Assembly: GCA_036365145.1 (NCBI GenBank)
Contig: JAEOAD010000034.1
Coordinates: 15,963,501 to 16,027,500, forward strand
Direction of reading: 5' to 3'
From: Orientallactaga sibirica
Lineage: Eukaryota > Chordata > Mammalia > Rodentia > Dipodidae
Length of the DNA: 64,000 bases
Shown here: positions 21,661-34,510 of the stretch, one piece after another
How the letters are laid out: each line of letters starts with the position of its first letter
How positions within the stretch are numbered: the first letter of the stretch is position 1
Translations under genes and position numbers: made by a program
The notes under the pieces: model-generated
The model's input: only the letters and a program-made list of their open reading frames with translations
Databases searched by the model: none
What the model was told of the DNA's origin: nothing

Positions 21661-23355
21661 ACCTGCAAGCGTATGGTTATATGGAGTTTGACTGTCAAAG
21701 GGCAAGGCTGAGGGAGATAACTTGCTTAAACATGGAGAGATTTTTCTATGCTAATCTGCATGTTTCTCCCAGCTTCTTCTGCTATTGCAGGTGACATGGT
21801 GGTCTAGAGATAATATCCCTACATGGGAACAATCTGCTGTCACTGTATGTGCCCCTCTTTGGGGCCAGAGTTCCCTCTTAAAACTACTCCTAAACACTTT
21901 ATTCTTTCACGTTTGCTGCCTGCATTCTGTAGCCATTTGAATTTATATTCTGTGCAGGATTGATGCATGAAAACCTCATTATCATTAGCATGATGAAATC
22001 AAGGTTATTTACTCATCAAACATTTATTGAGCCCTGTTTTCTGTAAGGCTTAACAAAGAAAGGATTGAATTCAGGAGGTGCGATATTCAGGGGAGAGAGA
22101 GGACAAATCAATGAAGACATAGAGCCATAGAGATAGAGCAGAGGTTGGTTTCATCTCCTTCTATCCCTTTAGCCATGATTTTAAAAAGAAAGCCATGTCT
22201 TCCATTTCCACAGATACCTGTACTTTTAAGACTCTCAATGATTTCTTTTATATTTGAATGAAACACTGATATCTTATTATATTCATGCATGATGGGTCCT
22301 TCTTCTTTCTACTTTCTCTCTCTCATTCTGTCAAGTGACTGCATACCATCTGGTTCCTGTTCTCCACAACTCACTCCTTGCATACTGATAGAGGGTTCTG
22401 AAACTCAAAGGGTGGGTGTGTGCAGTCACAGACCTGCTGAGAGCAGGCCCGGGGAAGAGCCAGGCAGGCTCAGGAGGCTGCCTTTTCAAATCAATACAAC
22501 GGCTTTGTCTCCATCTCTGCATTTGACTGCAGCATCCTTGTTCTTTCTGCTCCCAGGCATGTACTCCCTCGCCTGCAGGCCGCTCCCACCCTTGCATCCC
22601 ATCCTCGCTATCACTTCTCCAGTGTATTCCCCAAAGACCACAATGTCTCTTCATCTCTCACACATATTACAATATGATTGCTTTAGAATAATGAGAAGCG
22701 GAATTTGGCATGTTGACTTTACTGGAAATGGTCTTTATGCTTAAAAACGAAAAAAAAAAAAAAAAGCCACACAAAAATCATACCAAAAAAATCAATGGCT
22801 GTAGGAACAGGAGAGAGTACTTGAAATTGTCAAAATAGTATTCAAGATGGGGCATGAAGACGTAATTTATATTCTTTATTTTCAACCATTAACGTGCAGT
22901 GGGATCTTCTGTAAGCCTTGGTTTCCCTTTTCAGAAAAAGAAACAGCTGTATTTTATTCTCTTCAAGGACTACTCAGCAGAAAATATTCCAGAACACTGA
23001 GAAGGAATTTCACACTGACATTTCTGATAGATCTTTCTTTCAATCTGAACTTGATATGTTCAGGGGAATAACCCTTAAACAAAGTAAATGCAAACCATCA
23101 GACTTTGTCCACCTGTGTAAGCCTTTGCAAGAATTAGCTCCCTGGAGGGCAAGCTGTGCTTAGTTGAAACCTAAAAGAACTTTCTGACTGCATGAGAACA
23201 TGGCAGTCTCGAAGGAAGAACTTTTTCCTCTTCTTGGATCATTATGATAGGAATGGACTTCATATCATGGAGTGTCAAGGTTCTGAACTTTCTGAAAATG
23301 GATGGCTAGGTTGAATGACCTTGTGCCATTTCTTACATTGGAGGGTATTGATAAT
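21660..23355. other. Unique intronic sequence including the window's longest chance ORF
   Basis: No confirmed feature. 22289-22744 is open for 151 codons but has no homology I recognise and a low-complexity Ser/Pro/Leu composition. An A-run at 22747-22764 has no matching processed-gene body. Confidence 0.4.
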
Positions 23356-23357
23356 CT

Positions 23358-23574
23358 TTTTTATAAATAAATAAATAAATTTTATTTATTTGACCAAGAG
23401 AGAAAGAAGCAAGCAGAGAGAGAATGTGTGCACCAGGGCCTTCAGCTGCTGCAAACGAACTCCAGAAACATGCACCACCTTGTGCATCTGGCTTATGTGT
23501 GTCCTGGGGAAGTGAACCTGGGTCTTTTGGCTTTGTCGGCAAGTGCCTTAACTCCTAAGCCATCCCTCCAGCCC
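23358..23574 (-). repeat. DIP-like SINE
   Basis: Antisense copy: AATAAATAAATAAATTTTAT tail, GTGCACCAGGGCCTTCAGC body, CTAAGCCATCCCTCCAGCCC head. The short flanks TGATAATCTT and TGGTAATCTT suggest an imperfect duplication. Confidence 0.87.
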
Positions 23575-23579
23575 TGGTA

Positions 23580-25460
23580 ATCTTGTAGAAAGCAAATTTT
23601 AGGTTTAAGGAATCAGTTACCTCATTCCCTAGTATACTGATTAGCACAGGAATGGTGTCCCATGAGTACCCTGTTGAGTGATCAATGAAACTGGTAAGGT
23701 ATCCAAAATTACCTGCTGAATGAGAGCAACTGGTCATGGTATGCCTTATGCCACAGAATGCCTGACGCATAAGGGTCTTTAGAGATATTTAGATTTTCCA
23801 GTTGTTTTTGTCCCAAACTGAGTGTGGTAGGTAGGATGAGCCCTGACCAGGCTTACTTGAGGAATTGGAGTCTGAGTTGCCTCCTGACTCCTAGGTTACC
23901 ACTTCACCATGCAAATGGGCTCAGATGGCCTCTGGTTAAGCAATTCCAGAATGCTCTTTGTAGAGTGAGACTTTTGGTGCAGGCTCAGCTGGTCCCTTCT
24001 CTCCTCCTCCTGGGCTGGCACTTTTTCTTAGTCTCTGTCAAGAGAACATTATAATCTTTCTCTGTGCTCTCCAGCAGTACACGGCCACCCCATCACTCAC
24101 TCTAACAGACCCCGCTGAGTACTCACAGTATATCTGGAAGCCATTTTCTATTTGGAAGTCAGTGGCGGTCAGCCAACATTTCAGTAATATTTGCTTTCCT
24201 AAGGCTTAGACAAATCAAATCCATTCACTTACTTAGACTCGATCTCTCTTGTCTGGCACCATTTCCCCTCATGCAAGATGAGCCAAGATTCAGAGTTCTG
24301 TCTCTTTTGTTCTCTCTCTCCCTCCATTCCTTCCTCCCTCCTGTCTCCCTCCCTCTCTTTCATTTGACATAGACATGATAGGTTGTTCAAATTTTTTCTT
24401 CATTTTAACCAGTATACAATCATAGCCTGAGTTAAACCTGGAAAAGAAACCTATAAAATAATAGCAATAAAACACCTATTATTGGGGGGTCTTCTGGTGA
24501 CTCATGTCAGAATATGCAGTCTCTTTTTGTCTCGAACAACATATTGGACAAGACACATGTAGAACACACTCTAGAGTAGGATGAACTCAAGCAAACATGT
24601 AGCTCAGGAGGCCTGAGTTATTTTGTGTGTGTGTCAGGGGGCGGGGGGTTCTCTTTATGAGTATTAGGTGGAGGGAGTTGCTGATCTCCAGGGACAGGAA
24701 TGGAGTATACCCTTCCCATGATTGACAGATGGAGTGCTATATAACTTTGAATAATCTGCTTGTGAAGTGGGCTGTGTATCCCATAATGTTAAGGATATGT
24801 ATTCCTTGCCATCTATATACACGAGAGATAAGGGTTTTCCTTTGATTGGTCACTTCAAGGACAGACTGGCCCTTATGGTGCTTGTACCAAATACTGGCCC
24901 AAGCTGGCCTTGCTCATGTCTCCTTTTACTGTTACTTCCAATTATTCATAGGTGTTCAGTGTTGCTCTGCCCGGAAGGATGGTCAAGGTCCAGGGCAGGT
25001 GCCTAGGGTTGCTGGGCTATCTCTGTGCTCACCAGGCCCACGACTAAGTCAACATGTCTCATCATATAGGTACAGAAGCCAAGTTCTAGAGGCCTGAGAC
25101 TATTGATACAGATCTTTTCTGTACTAGGGATTGGCCTCACAGAAACATGGATGCCACCTTACCTGCCCTGGCAGGACTAGAACCTGTGTCTGTTCCAGTC
25201 TCATCCAAGATGGTTGCAAGCAATCACGCCTCAGTAGCAGCCTCCTGCTTCTTTTTAAACTTACCATACTTGTGGACTGGCCCTTCCTGAGTGAGTCTCT
25301 TGAACCCACCAAGCAATCAGGCTCCTTGCCTATACACCTGAGTTTGATAATGAGACTCATTCTAATTGGATGCTTGATTTATATAAATTAGACACATGTA
25401 TGAGCTCTCTTGGTCCCTCTTGGCTCTTGGCCCTCTTGACTCTTAGCCTCCCTTTGTAAA
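23580..25460. other. Unique intronic sequence
   Basis: No coding exon or recognised repeat except a pyrimidine-rich patch near 24300-24360. Confidence 0.4.
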
Positions 25461-25462
25461 CT

Positions 25463-25485
25463 ATTTTATTTTATTTATTTATTTT

Positions 25486-25528
<43 letters not shown>

Positions 25529-26005
25529 GGCATGCCAGGGCCTCCAGCCACTGCAAACGAACTCCAGATGCATATGCCACCTTGTGAATCTAGCTTTATG
25601 TGGGTACTGAGGAATCAAACTTGGGTCCAAGGCTGGAGAGATGGCTTAGCGGTTAAGGTACCTGCCAGCCAAGCCTAAGAACACTTGTTCAATTCTCCAG
25701 GTCCCATGTTTAGCCAGACACAAGTGATGCAAGTGCGCAATGCCACACTTGCCCAAAAGGGGGCACACACATATCTGGAGTTCATCCACAGGGGCTGAAA
25801 TGGCCCTGTCATGCCCATTCTCTCTCTCTCTCTCTCTCTCTCTGCCTCTTCCTCTATCTCTGTTTCCCTTTGTCTCTCTCTCTCTCTCACAAAACAAAAC
25901 AAAACAAAAAACAAAAAAAACCTAACAAACAAAAAAACCTTGGGTCCTTTGGCTTTACAGGCAACCCAGGCAACCACCTTAACCACCAAACCATCTCTTC
26001 AGTCC
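25463..26005 (-). repeat. DIP-like SINE (outer element), split by a second SINE
   Basis: The antisense DIP has its tail, (GA)20 tract (25487-25525) and body at 25463-25628, and its tRNA-derived head at 25948-26005 (GGCTTTACAGGCAACCCAGG to CATCTCTTCAGTCC). The 9-base word CTTGGGTCC ends the first part and is repeated where the second part begins. Confidence 0.87.
25629..25938 (+). repeat. DIP-related SINE nested inside the outer DIP
   Basis: Sense insertion beginning AAGGCTGGAGAGATGGCTTA, with a longer, different body (CAAGTGATGCAAGTGCGCAA, GGGGCACACACATATCTGG), CT-rich segment, and a CAAAACAAAACAAAAC-type tail. Flanked by CTTGGGTCC (25620-25628 and 25939-25947). The variant body suggests a separate subfamily. 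Confidence 0.87.
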
Positions 26006-26009
26006 CTCT

Positions 26010-27545
26010 TGACCTCTTTTGTAAGCTCTTGTCTCCTCTAACCCTCTGGCTTGACTTGCTATGTGAGGGGAATCTTCTTGGTCTCCTCTCCCCTTACACA
26101 ACCAGTCTGGGAAGGGGGATATTTTCTTTTGCCTTGGGCTTTCCTGCTAGTCTTGCATCTGGATCCTAACTCCATCCAAAGTAAATCTCATAATTCCATA
26201 ATTTACCCTTCTCTAAGTCCACATTTTCGATTCTTTGATAGCCTGGACAAGAACTTGATGTTCGCATTCATGGGCTTGGGGTCTCCTGCATCTTTATGGA
26301 CCTCTAAGCCCTTCCAGAAGTCTACTCTTATCACAATCAGTTGCCCCAAGTCTGATCTATTCTGTGGTAGTGAGAATAGATCTAGAATGTAAGCCTCCTG
26401 TTCAGCTTTGTCCTACTTTATCCTCCACAAAATGGGCTGGGGTAAGATTTAGGGAGGAACACAGAGCCAGTATGGGTAATCCCAAGCACCTTGCCTTATC
26501 TCTCTGGAACTCAGTTTCCTTGCAGCTCAGTTTCTCCATTGTGCTGACAAGGCAGCCTTGCTATGGGAACGGGATGAGGTAATGTGCTCACTGGTTCCTA
26601 AGGTGCTAGGTCTGTGCTGTTCTGACGCTTGCCTTTATTAGCCTCCTTTCTCCAGCAGAACTTTCAATATTTCAAAGTTGTGTTTATTCTATAATGAATG
26701 CTTGGGACATCCTGGCAAGAAAGCAAGTATGATATTTTGGGGCAAAGAATCTCTTTGAGGAGCCCTTCCATTCATCTAACTACCTACTGTGTGGCAGGTC
26801 CAGCTTGGAAGCAGCAGTGTCCTCAGATTGCATTTAGACTTGTCTTGTGGAGGTGTGGGCTAGAAATAAAGCAGGCCTCTCCTTTAGAGTTTAGCAAAAA
26901 TGGATTCTCTGGGTCAAAGGCCCCTTAATCTGCAAAACACAAGCTGTTTGCTGACTTGAGGCCTCAGAAGACTTCCTAGGCTTGAAGGGGCTTTGGTATG
27001 GAAAATGGATTGTGTTTTGAAGATTAAGAGTCCTTTCATCCAAGAGATGCATTTTTTTTTCTTTACTCAAGCCCCCAATGAAACACCTTGTTCCTTTCTG
27101 GCTTAAAACCTGCAAGTTTCCTTTCTTATGCACAGATGGATTAGGCTGTGCTGAATATTCACAGCCTAGCAGCTAGAGAACCTCAGCAAATACCCAGTGC
27201 CCTCTCCTTTAGAATCAGCCCTCTCCTCCTCCTCCAAATATGGGCTAGTGAGCCCAACCTTATTGTTATTAAAGTAATCTGGGAGCTTCTCCTCCATATT
27301 CTCTGATGAAATCTGGAGGGAAAAAAGCAGAAAATGCCGGGGAAACACTCACTGCATGAGTTTAAAGGCACCTGAGGACCAAGATGCCCAGCTCATAGCT
27401 GAGAGTTCATGTGAGTTAAAAGATTGGGTTCTGGGTGGATTTAGCACCATATCTCAATTTTGAATAGTGTTTATGGTGTTACTGGTAGTTTTTGTTGTTG
27501 TTATTTAATTTTTCTTTTCTTTATTTGTCTTGCTTTACTTTGTGG
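26010..27545. other. Unique intronic sequence
   Basis: No coding exon or recognised repeat. Confidence 0.4.
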
Positions 27546-27555
27546 ATTTATTTGT

Positions 27556-27662
27556 TTGTTTTATACAGTCCTGCTCCTCACCTCTGACTGGCTGGGGACA
27601 CCTTTACTCTTTACCTTAGCCTCCTAAATGCTGGAATTATAGACATGTACCACATAATTGGT
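27556..27662 (-). repeat. Proto-B1-like SINE relic
   Basis: Contains TTAGCCTCCTAAATGCTGGA and ATTATAGACATGTACCACAT, the left-monomer end of an old antisense B1. The remainder is poorly matched. Confidence 0.5.
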
Positions 27663-27664
27663 TT

Positions 27665-28815
27665 TTTTAAAGATACTTAATTCCATTGATTCTTGTATCT
27701 TTAACTACAAAGTGGAATGCTGTTCTCACTTGTCTATCTGTTGGCTACCTCTTTCCACATCATGGTGTATAGCAAACTTTCCATCTACCAAATCCAGTGG
27801 CTTTAAACACCTGGCCTTATTATACCTTCTACATCAGTTGGTCAGCAGTGGCCAGCTGATCTCACCAATCTCCCTGACCTGATCTTGCTGCTTTGCTCCT
27901 ACAGTACTGTGGGAAGGGGGACTCTCCTCCATGGTCCATGTGAGGCATGTTTGCTAGACAGTCTGTATGACCCTATCTTGATCCTGTGCATGAACTATCA
28001 GACACATACCTTCCTCTTGGGATAACACAATAACAAAAGGTTACATGGAACTCCACAAACCTTTTGAGGAAGAAATTCAAAACTAGCATTCCTGTACTTC
28101 TACCTCATCCTACTGAGCAAAGGGAGTCATGAGGGTGAGAGCAAGTTTAAGGAAAGGGAGAAAGACTCTGTTTCTTTGTCGAGTCTGTGAAACTACAGGA
28201 CAGTGTCCGGTGGTGTAGAGAGGTCATTAAAGCAATCTACATGAACCATCCCATTGTGAAGAGCAATTGAAATGAAGCTTAAACATTTCTTGCCACAGCT
28301 CCTCTCTAATGCTGTGTTCACAGTTATTCCCATCTGCTGATTGTACTGTAAGAACCCAAATATGGTAGCAAGATGGTGACATTCAGAGTTTCTGAATCCA
28401 GCAACACAGATGATTCAAGGTGTGATGGAGCTTTCTCACAACAACGCAGGTAGGGGTGGTTGGCCCTTAGAAGGAAGACAGTTCAATGCTTTTTAAAAAT
28501 AGTGTTTTATGCATTTGGTATACTGAATGTTTCGAATAAAGTACCACAGGGTAGAATTTAGAGCCATTGGCTACCTGGAACCCTTTTATGGAGCTAGTGT
28601 ATGCTAGGTAACTCTGAAGGTCTGGTTCCCATATTTAGCATCCTTGCTCTTCAGTGTGCTTCTTTGGGGAAAACATCATTTTTATAAACTCATGCCTCTA
28701 GTCCAAGCAATATTTAGTTGCTAGTTTGTATTTAGTAGTTGAGTGTCATGATTCTCATGATTTTATACACATTGGCCCATGTCACGGAATGCTTCTTCAG
28801 AAGTCCATTTTTTTT
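27665..28815. other. Unique intronic sequence
   Basis: No gene or assignable repeat. Confidence 0.4.
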
Positions 28816-28820
28816 TTTCA

Positions 28821-29035
28821 GGCTGGAAAATAACAATGTTTAGTTGAAGTCATTTGCTTGCAAAGCCTGCTAGCCTGGTTTCAATTCCCTGGCACCCATT
28901 TAAAACCAGATATGTAAATTAATAAATGCATCTAGAGTATACTTGTAGTAGTGATATGTCCTGATGTGCCCATACTCATATCCAATCTCTCTCACAACCC
29001 CTCTCTCTCTTTCCTTGCAAATAGATGCATCAGTA
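28821..29035 (+). repeat. Degraded DIP-like SINE
   Basis: Sense copy with TTTGCTTGCAAAGCC, GGTTTCAATTCCCTGGCACC, ATGCATCTAGAGTATACTTG and a CT-rich stretch. Far more diverged than the others. Confidence 0.65.
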
Positions 29036-29329
29036 AATTAAAAGAAAATGTTTTTTCTATGTTTTCCTGTTATGTCCCTGTCTGAACCATTCAGAACCCA
29101 AATCAAAACTGAGCATTCTTTTTGAACTCACTCCGAGTGCCTTTTTCCCTCCTTTGCTCCAATGCAATGTTCCCATTTTTCTGCAAGTTTACATTTACAC
29201 ATTTTTCTTCTTCTAGAGCCCTAAAGTGATGGGCACTTTCATCTTTCTCTTTGATTACCCAATAGCTGGTCCAGAGTTTGCCATTCTACCCTGTATTATT
29301 TTGATTGTTGTAATGAGTGCATGGCAGAG

Positions 29330-29660
29330 CAATTAAAGGAGGGTTTATTCTTTTGGATACAATGCATCATGGTGGGGAAGTCTTGGCAGCACGTTTGAGG
29401 CAGCTGGACACATTGCATTCTCAGTCCAGAAGCAGAGAAGCATGGAGACTGGTGCTCAGCTAGCTTCCTCCTCTTTATGAAGTACAGGAAGCCAGCCCAT
29501 GGAATGGTGCTGTTACATTTAGTGTGTGGCTTCCCACCTCAATTAACCTAATCTAGAAAATTCCTCAGACATGCCCAGAGATTTGTTTTTATGGCAATGC
29601 TAAATCTTCTTGTGTTGACAACTGAGATTAATGGCCATTGTACCAATCCCAAATCCCATA
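29330..29660 (-). mobile_element. ERVL-MaLR-like LTR (MT/ORR1-type), antisense
   Basis: Known MaLR LTR phrases in reverse: AAAGGAGGGTTTATTCTTTT, ATCATGGTGGGGAAGTCTTG, CAGCCCATGGAATGGTGCTG, ACCTCAATTAACCTAATCTA, GACATGCCCAGAGATTTG. No internal retroviral coding sequence is attached, so it is a solo or fragmentary LTR. Confidence 0.7.
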
Positions 29661-29671
29661 TGTTGCATTTA

Positions 29672-29995
29672 GCTTCTTGTTGCTAGGCCAAAATACCTGA
29701 CCAAAAGCAGCTTATAGGAGGAGAGGATTACAGTTTTGAGAGGAAGCTTCACCATGGTAGAGAAAGCTGGCTCACTTCATCACACATCCATGGCAAAGAG
29801 AACAGCAAGAAAGAGCTAGCCCTGAACACACTGTAGGACTGGATTCCTCAACCCCAAAATCTTACCCCCAGCAATACATTTCCTATAGCAAGGTTTCACC
29901 TCTCAAATGCTCCACCAACTGGGAACCAACAAGGAAGCTCTGTCACAAACACAGAGGTATGGGGTTATTTCCATTCAAAGGATGATACCATATGG
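29672..29995 (-). mobile_element. Second MaLR-like LTR fragment, antisense
   Basis: Begins like another antisense MaLR LTR: TTGTTGCTAGGCCAAAATAC, CTGACCAAAAGCAGCTTATA, ATTACAGTTTTGAGAGGAAG, then CTCAACCCCAAAATCTTACC. No internal coding region is visible. Confidence 0.55.
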
Positions 29996-30189
29996 GATCA
30001 TTCTACCAGTACTATTTTCTTTCTGTTTTGTATTTACTATTTTCTCCAATACTTTTCTTCTTTAATTATGGCTATGTCTGGTGAACTTATAAAGTCTTTG
30101 AAAGCCTTACTTTAAAGAAGAAAATTCATTGCCTGTTAGATTCCATCTCTGGTAGGAAAAATGGAGAGGCATTTGTTAAAACACTTTTT

Positions 30190-31020
30190 CTCTTTCCTCA
30201 AATACTCTCCAGGCTCTTCACTTCCTTCACGTCCCATTCATGCCTGTTTCCTTTGATGACTCTTTACTTCTTACTGAGCTGTTAGAAACCTTCTGCTGCC
30301 ACCTCTGTGAAGTGCCACAGTCATTTGGAGTCTCCCTTATATCATTGGGTAGCTTCTAAGACTGGAGAAGGTTGTCTTCTCTCTGCTTTTCCTGATTGTC
30401 CTTCAGTCTTTGCAGACCATTTCGTGAGGCTCTTCCCCTCATGCTGCTTAAATATGAGCACTGCTTACTGTTTGCTCCTATTACCCCTGACTTACAGATG
30501 TTCACCATGTGGTCTCATTCATGCCAAGAGTTCTAACTAACACTATACTACCACATAAATTGACTATTTGTACCTCAAGCCATGGTCTCTCTTTACCTTT
30601 GGATATGATCCCATTGCCTACTGGAAATCCTGAATTGAATTTTCTACCGACACTGACACCTCAAACTCAAGTGCCTGAGAGAACTTGTCGTGATTAATGT
30701 CAGATACATTACTTTTACTGTTTCTTATTGTGAATGGCGCCATCACTAATTCTCATCACCAAACTGGACCTGGGAGTCATTACAGACAGTTCTCTTTTTT
30801 CACTGTTTTCCTCAGACACAAAATCTTGTTAATTTTTCCTCATTTTTCCCCCTTTTATCCTTCAAATATGAGACAGTTTATCAAAAGCCCGTATAACTTA
30901 GTCTATTGTATTAGTTCTGTCATTATTCCTCATGCCCCTGTAAATCTTTCCATTAACCCTTACTGTTGGACTAGCCTACTAAAAATACAACAGTGTTGAG
31001 ATCCTTCTGTTTGAGACCCT
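30190..31020 (+). repeat. L2 LINE relic, ORF2 3' part, sense
   Basis: Carries diverged L2 reverse-transcriptase-region phrases in order: GACACCTCAAACTCAAGTGC, AATGGCGCCATCACTAATTC, CAAACTGGACCTGGGAGTCA, TTACAGACAGTTCTC, ending GAGACCCTCAAAGGG. All frames are broken. Confidence 0.7.
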
Positions 31021-31024
31021 CAAA

Positions 31025-32320
31025 GGGATACACCCTATCATCCCATGGGCCTGTTTCTAGCTCTCAATTTGTACAGTCAATTCATTCAATAAATATTGAT
31101 TTAGCATCTGTCACAGACTGGGTCTTCTAAGGTCTCCAGGAAGAACTGCTGGAGACCCTGGCATGGAACTCCAGGAACATCATCTGGTTTTCCCTAAATG
31201 GTCATATCTAAAATATGCTATTTGAAAGTCTTATTTTTTTTTTCTAATTTATGTCCTAGGCTTTAAGATCCAATTCAAATAGCATGGACTGAATAGATAT
31301 TTGTTGCATTTTACCAAACTGGAACAGAATAAAACTCTAAAATGTTTATTCACTCTCCTTTTGAAAGATCTCCTGCTGGGACTGCTGTGGGAAGAAAGCT
31401 CAAAAGGCAGGAATTTAGATTTTCACATTTCTAAATGTGACTCCAATGAAATATTTATGAAGGAAAAGATGCTATACATAACTCATGCTTATATGGTTAA
31501 TTTAAAAAGTAATGCTAGGATCACAAAACATAGCACTCCATATTTGTCAGTTTTTATTCCGGCTTCCATGGCCTTGTCCAGATTTAATATTTCCAGAAAG
31601 TTCTCACCTCACACTGACTTATCAGCCTTTCTCTTCATTAAAAGCTTTACAGTACATTTGTGAGTATTTATGATTGTCAAAATAAGAAAAGTACAGCTAA
31701 GAATGAACTATGTTCATAGCTAATGCATTAAAGGCCTGCTGCAAAGAACAAAGAGTTAGGATATGGTCAAATTACATTCTACTAATTTAGATAATGCAAC
31801 ATTTATAGATCATGTGACATTGTGAACACAACTACATTTTTAAGGATCCTCAGTTTTAGCATCTGCAACATGGAGATAATGTGATTTATCTGACAGTTAG
31901 GATGGTCTATGAATTTCATGGTATGGGTCATGAAGTCATGAGAAAGTATTAGGCATGGTATCTAGCAAGTAGTATGTGCTCAATAGCCTTTCACATACCC
32001 TTACAGATGTATTTAAAATATAACATGAGCCCTGTATCATCTATGATAAATTTGGAAAATGGGGATGGGCAAAGCAAGGAGAGGGGAGAGAATCAGCAAA
32101 GACACTGAGTCATAAGAGGTTTATAGTATTTCATTTAAACCTCCTGGGAGAGAAGTGGGTGGGATGAGGGGAACTAGGGACAGGACCATACTTTCTGATT
32201 TCTTGATTTGCTTAGGGCAGATGGTTTGGTCAAGAATGGAGAGGTAAATGGTAGGAAGATTCCTCCATTACTGTCATTTCTGACCATCAGGCATCAGGGT
32301 CCTCCAGCTTGGCAGACATT
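31025..32320. other. Unique AT-rich intronic sequence
   Basis: No recognised repeat. 31300-31830 is AT-rich with AAGAACAAAGAG at about 31746. A 120-codon open frame at 31301 has no recognised homology. Confidence 0.4.
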
Positions 32321-32383
32321 AGTGTTAGCTTTTTTTTTCTTTTCCCTTCCATTCTTCCTTTTCTTTTTCCTTTCCTTTCTTTA

Positions 32384-32481
32384 GAGAAGGTATGCTACTG
32401 TGTAGCCAGGGTGGTCTCAAATTCAAGATCATCCTGCCTCCACCTCTCAAATACTGAGACTATGTTCCACCAGGATTTCCG
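32384..32481 (-). repeat. Proto-B1-like SINE relic
   Basis: TACTGTGTAGCCAGGGTGGT, CTCAAATTCAAGATCATCC, TGCCTCCACCTCTCAAATAC form an old antisense B1-like element. Confidence 0.65.
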
Positions 32482-32489
32482 ACTCTAAC

Positions 32490-34340
32490 CACTTCTTAGT
32501 GACATTTTGAAGATATCACAGCTTTTCTTCTCTTGCGAATGATTCTTTTGATGTGGGAAAATACAACTCTTTTCAGTAGGATCATTTCCGTTTCCTTTTG
32601 CTAGGACCCATCCCCGCTCTGGTTTTTGGGGATCTTGGACAACCTCACCTGGTTTTCTTTTGCATGTAGCCATGTCTTATTGAGGGGATATGACATATCC
32701 CTTTTACCAGTGTGTTAAGCAGTCATTTCCTTGCTTTGCTGCCAAGTTTTGGCCTGCCTCACTTTCACCTTCTCTCTCTTTAGCAAGTGTTTTTAGATCT
32801 CTCTGGTGTGAGTTGGGCAGTACTCTACCATGTTTCCCTAGGCACTAGGTACACTTAGCTTACTGACTGAGTGCTTTTGGAGGTGGAAAATTCCAGCCCT
32901 TTCTTACTCCTTGAGAGTTTAGAGGGTGGGGAGGAGCACTTTTCACTGTTAGCTTCCACTCAGACCCTTCTCCTGGTCTCTTTGATATGGGCGAGAGGTT
33001 ATGGATTTCCCAATATGCATTTTGACTGCCTTTTTGGCAAGTTCTATATGGTGATCATATGCCTTTCTTTAGAATATGGCTGGCATATATAGTTTGTGGG
33101 GCTTAGCTGCAAAGAAGACTGAAATAGCAGCATTTAGAAATCTTAGTTAACCCATATATGCACTCATAGAGGTGCTCATTCCTCTGCTACTGAGGAAATG
33201 GAAACACACAGGTTCATTCTACGCCCAGCCTCTCTCAGTTTTGCAGATCTGTGTTTCCATGTGGGGTCGCAGCTGGACATCCAGGTTTGGAAATGAAAGT
33301 CTTGGTGATTCTACTCAGTTGTCACATGTGGAACGAGCAGGGACTATGCCCTTGCTTCAGATGTAAATATGAGCCCCAGTTATCCAGGCATCTGGGGAAG
33401 GTATACCCTTCTGTCCTTTGGTCCAGAATGTGGGAGTGGATCCAGTAATCCATGCAGAAGGCTGCAGAGGATAAGCTGGGTAACAGGGCTGGTGGATGGC
33501 TATTTTCTCTATCCTGTTCACTGAGTGTGTGCCTCAGATATAAATAATTTAACAATGGCAACAATTAGAGAACATGCCCTGCATGGGCTGAACCCGATTC
33601 CCCTAACTGGCACTGCAGGCTTACAGTTAGCCCAGTTCAGTCGAGGGCCTTATGAGCTCTTCATGCTACAGTCTATATTTGGTGTTGCTAAGACCATCAC
33701 ACAGCAATGGGCCTATGACTCCTTGATGGTCTCAGGGGTTCAAGGACAGCACTGAGAATAGAACGAGCCTGGTATTGCCAAGCCCCAGTTGCAGGAAACT
33801 CCCTTTATAAATCTTTCAGAACAGTTGTCAAATGCACTGAGGAAGAAGTTCAAGACTACCTCTGTTATGAGCTGTGGCCCTGGAACATAGCGGGTTTATA
33901 TGTCTACTGTGTGTTTCTTGATTTTGGAAATAGAAGACAAGTGGATGGTGGCTCAGCCAACTTAGGATGGACAGTGAGCAGGGTTCCCTAACATAAACAG
34001 AACTGTGAGATGTATATATGACCTTCCTGTACACAGTCACCAGACACAAGGATTTGTAATAATCTCTCAATGACCAAAAGCAATAGAATTGGAGTCATAT
34101 GTATCATGTTAAAGTTTCTAGCAGGAGTAAACATTTGAATAGTGAAAAAGAAATGGGCCAAATTCATTCTGATACCTTTTATCTAACCCAAAGCATGCAA
34201 AACAGTATTTCAGCATATAATCAGTATCGATAATTAATCATGCATGTCATTCCACAAATCTCTGATATCCTGTCCATGTCAACTTTCTACTCCAGCACGT
34301 CTCCACTAGAACTACCCACATTTGAAATACCTCATAGCCA
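32490..34340. other. Unique intronic sequence
   Basis: No assignable repeat or exon across about 1.8 kb, one of the longest repeat-poor stretches here. Confidence 0.4.
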
Positions 34341-34349
34341 CATGTAACC

Positions 34350-34510
34350 TATTGCTTTAGAATTTGACAGCCCAGGTTATCATTCTTACTTCGCTATCTC
34401 TGTTAACCAAGATTCAGAAAGGTTAAGTAATTAGTGATGTTTCAATTACTCAAACCTTTCTGAACTTCAGTTTCCCTTATGATTCTTGTGAAAAAAGTTG
34501 ATCATCATTC
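34350..34510. repeat. MIR SINE relics
   Basis: GATTCAGAAAGGTTAAGTAA resembles antisense MIR. The adjacent CTTTCTGAACTTCAGTTTCC resembles sense MIR. Both are short and old. Confidence 0.4.

Noticed and set aside
22289..22744. The longest open frame in the window (151 codons, plus strand), followed by an A-run at 22747-22764 like a processed pseudogene tail.
   Set aside because: The protein is low-complexity, matches no family I recognise, overlaps a 107-codon frame on the other strand, and no target-site duplication pairs with the A-run.
30307..30999. Consecutive open frames of 62-100 codons that might be exons.
   Set aside because: They lie in a decayed L2 ORF2 relic with broken frames; the resemblance to coding DNA is inherited from the LINE.
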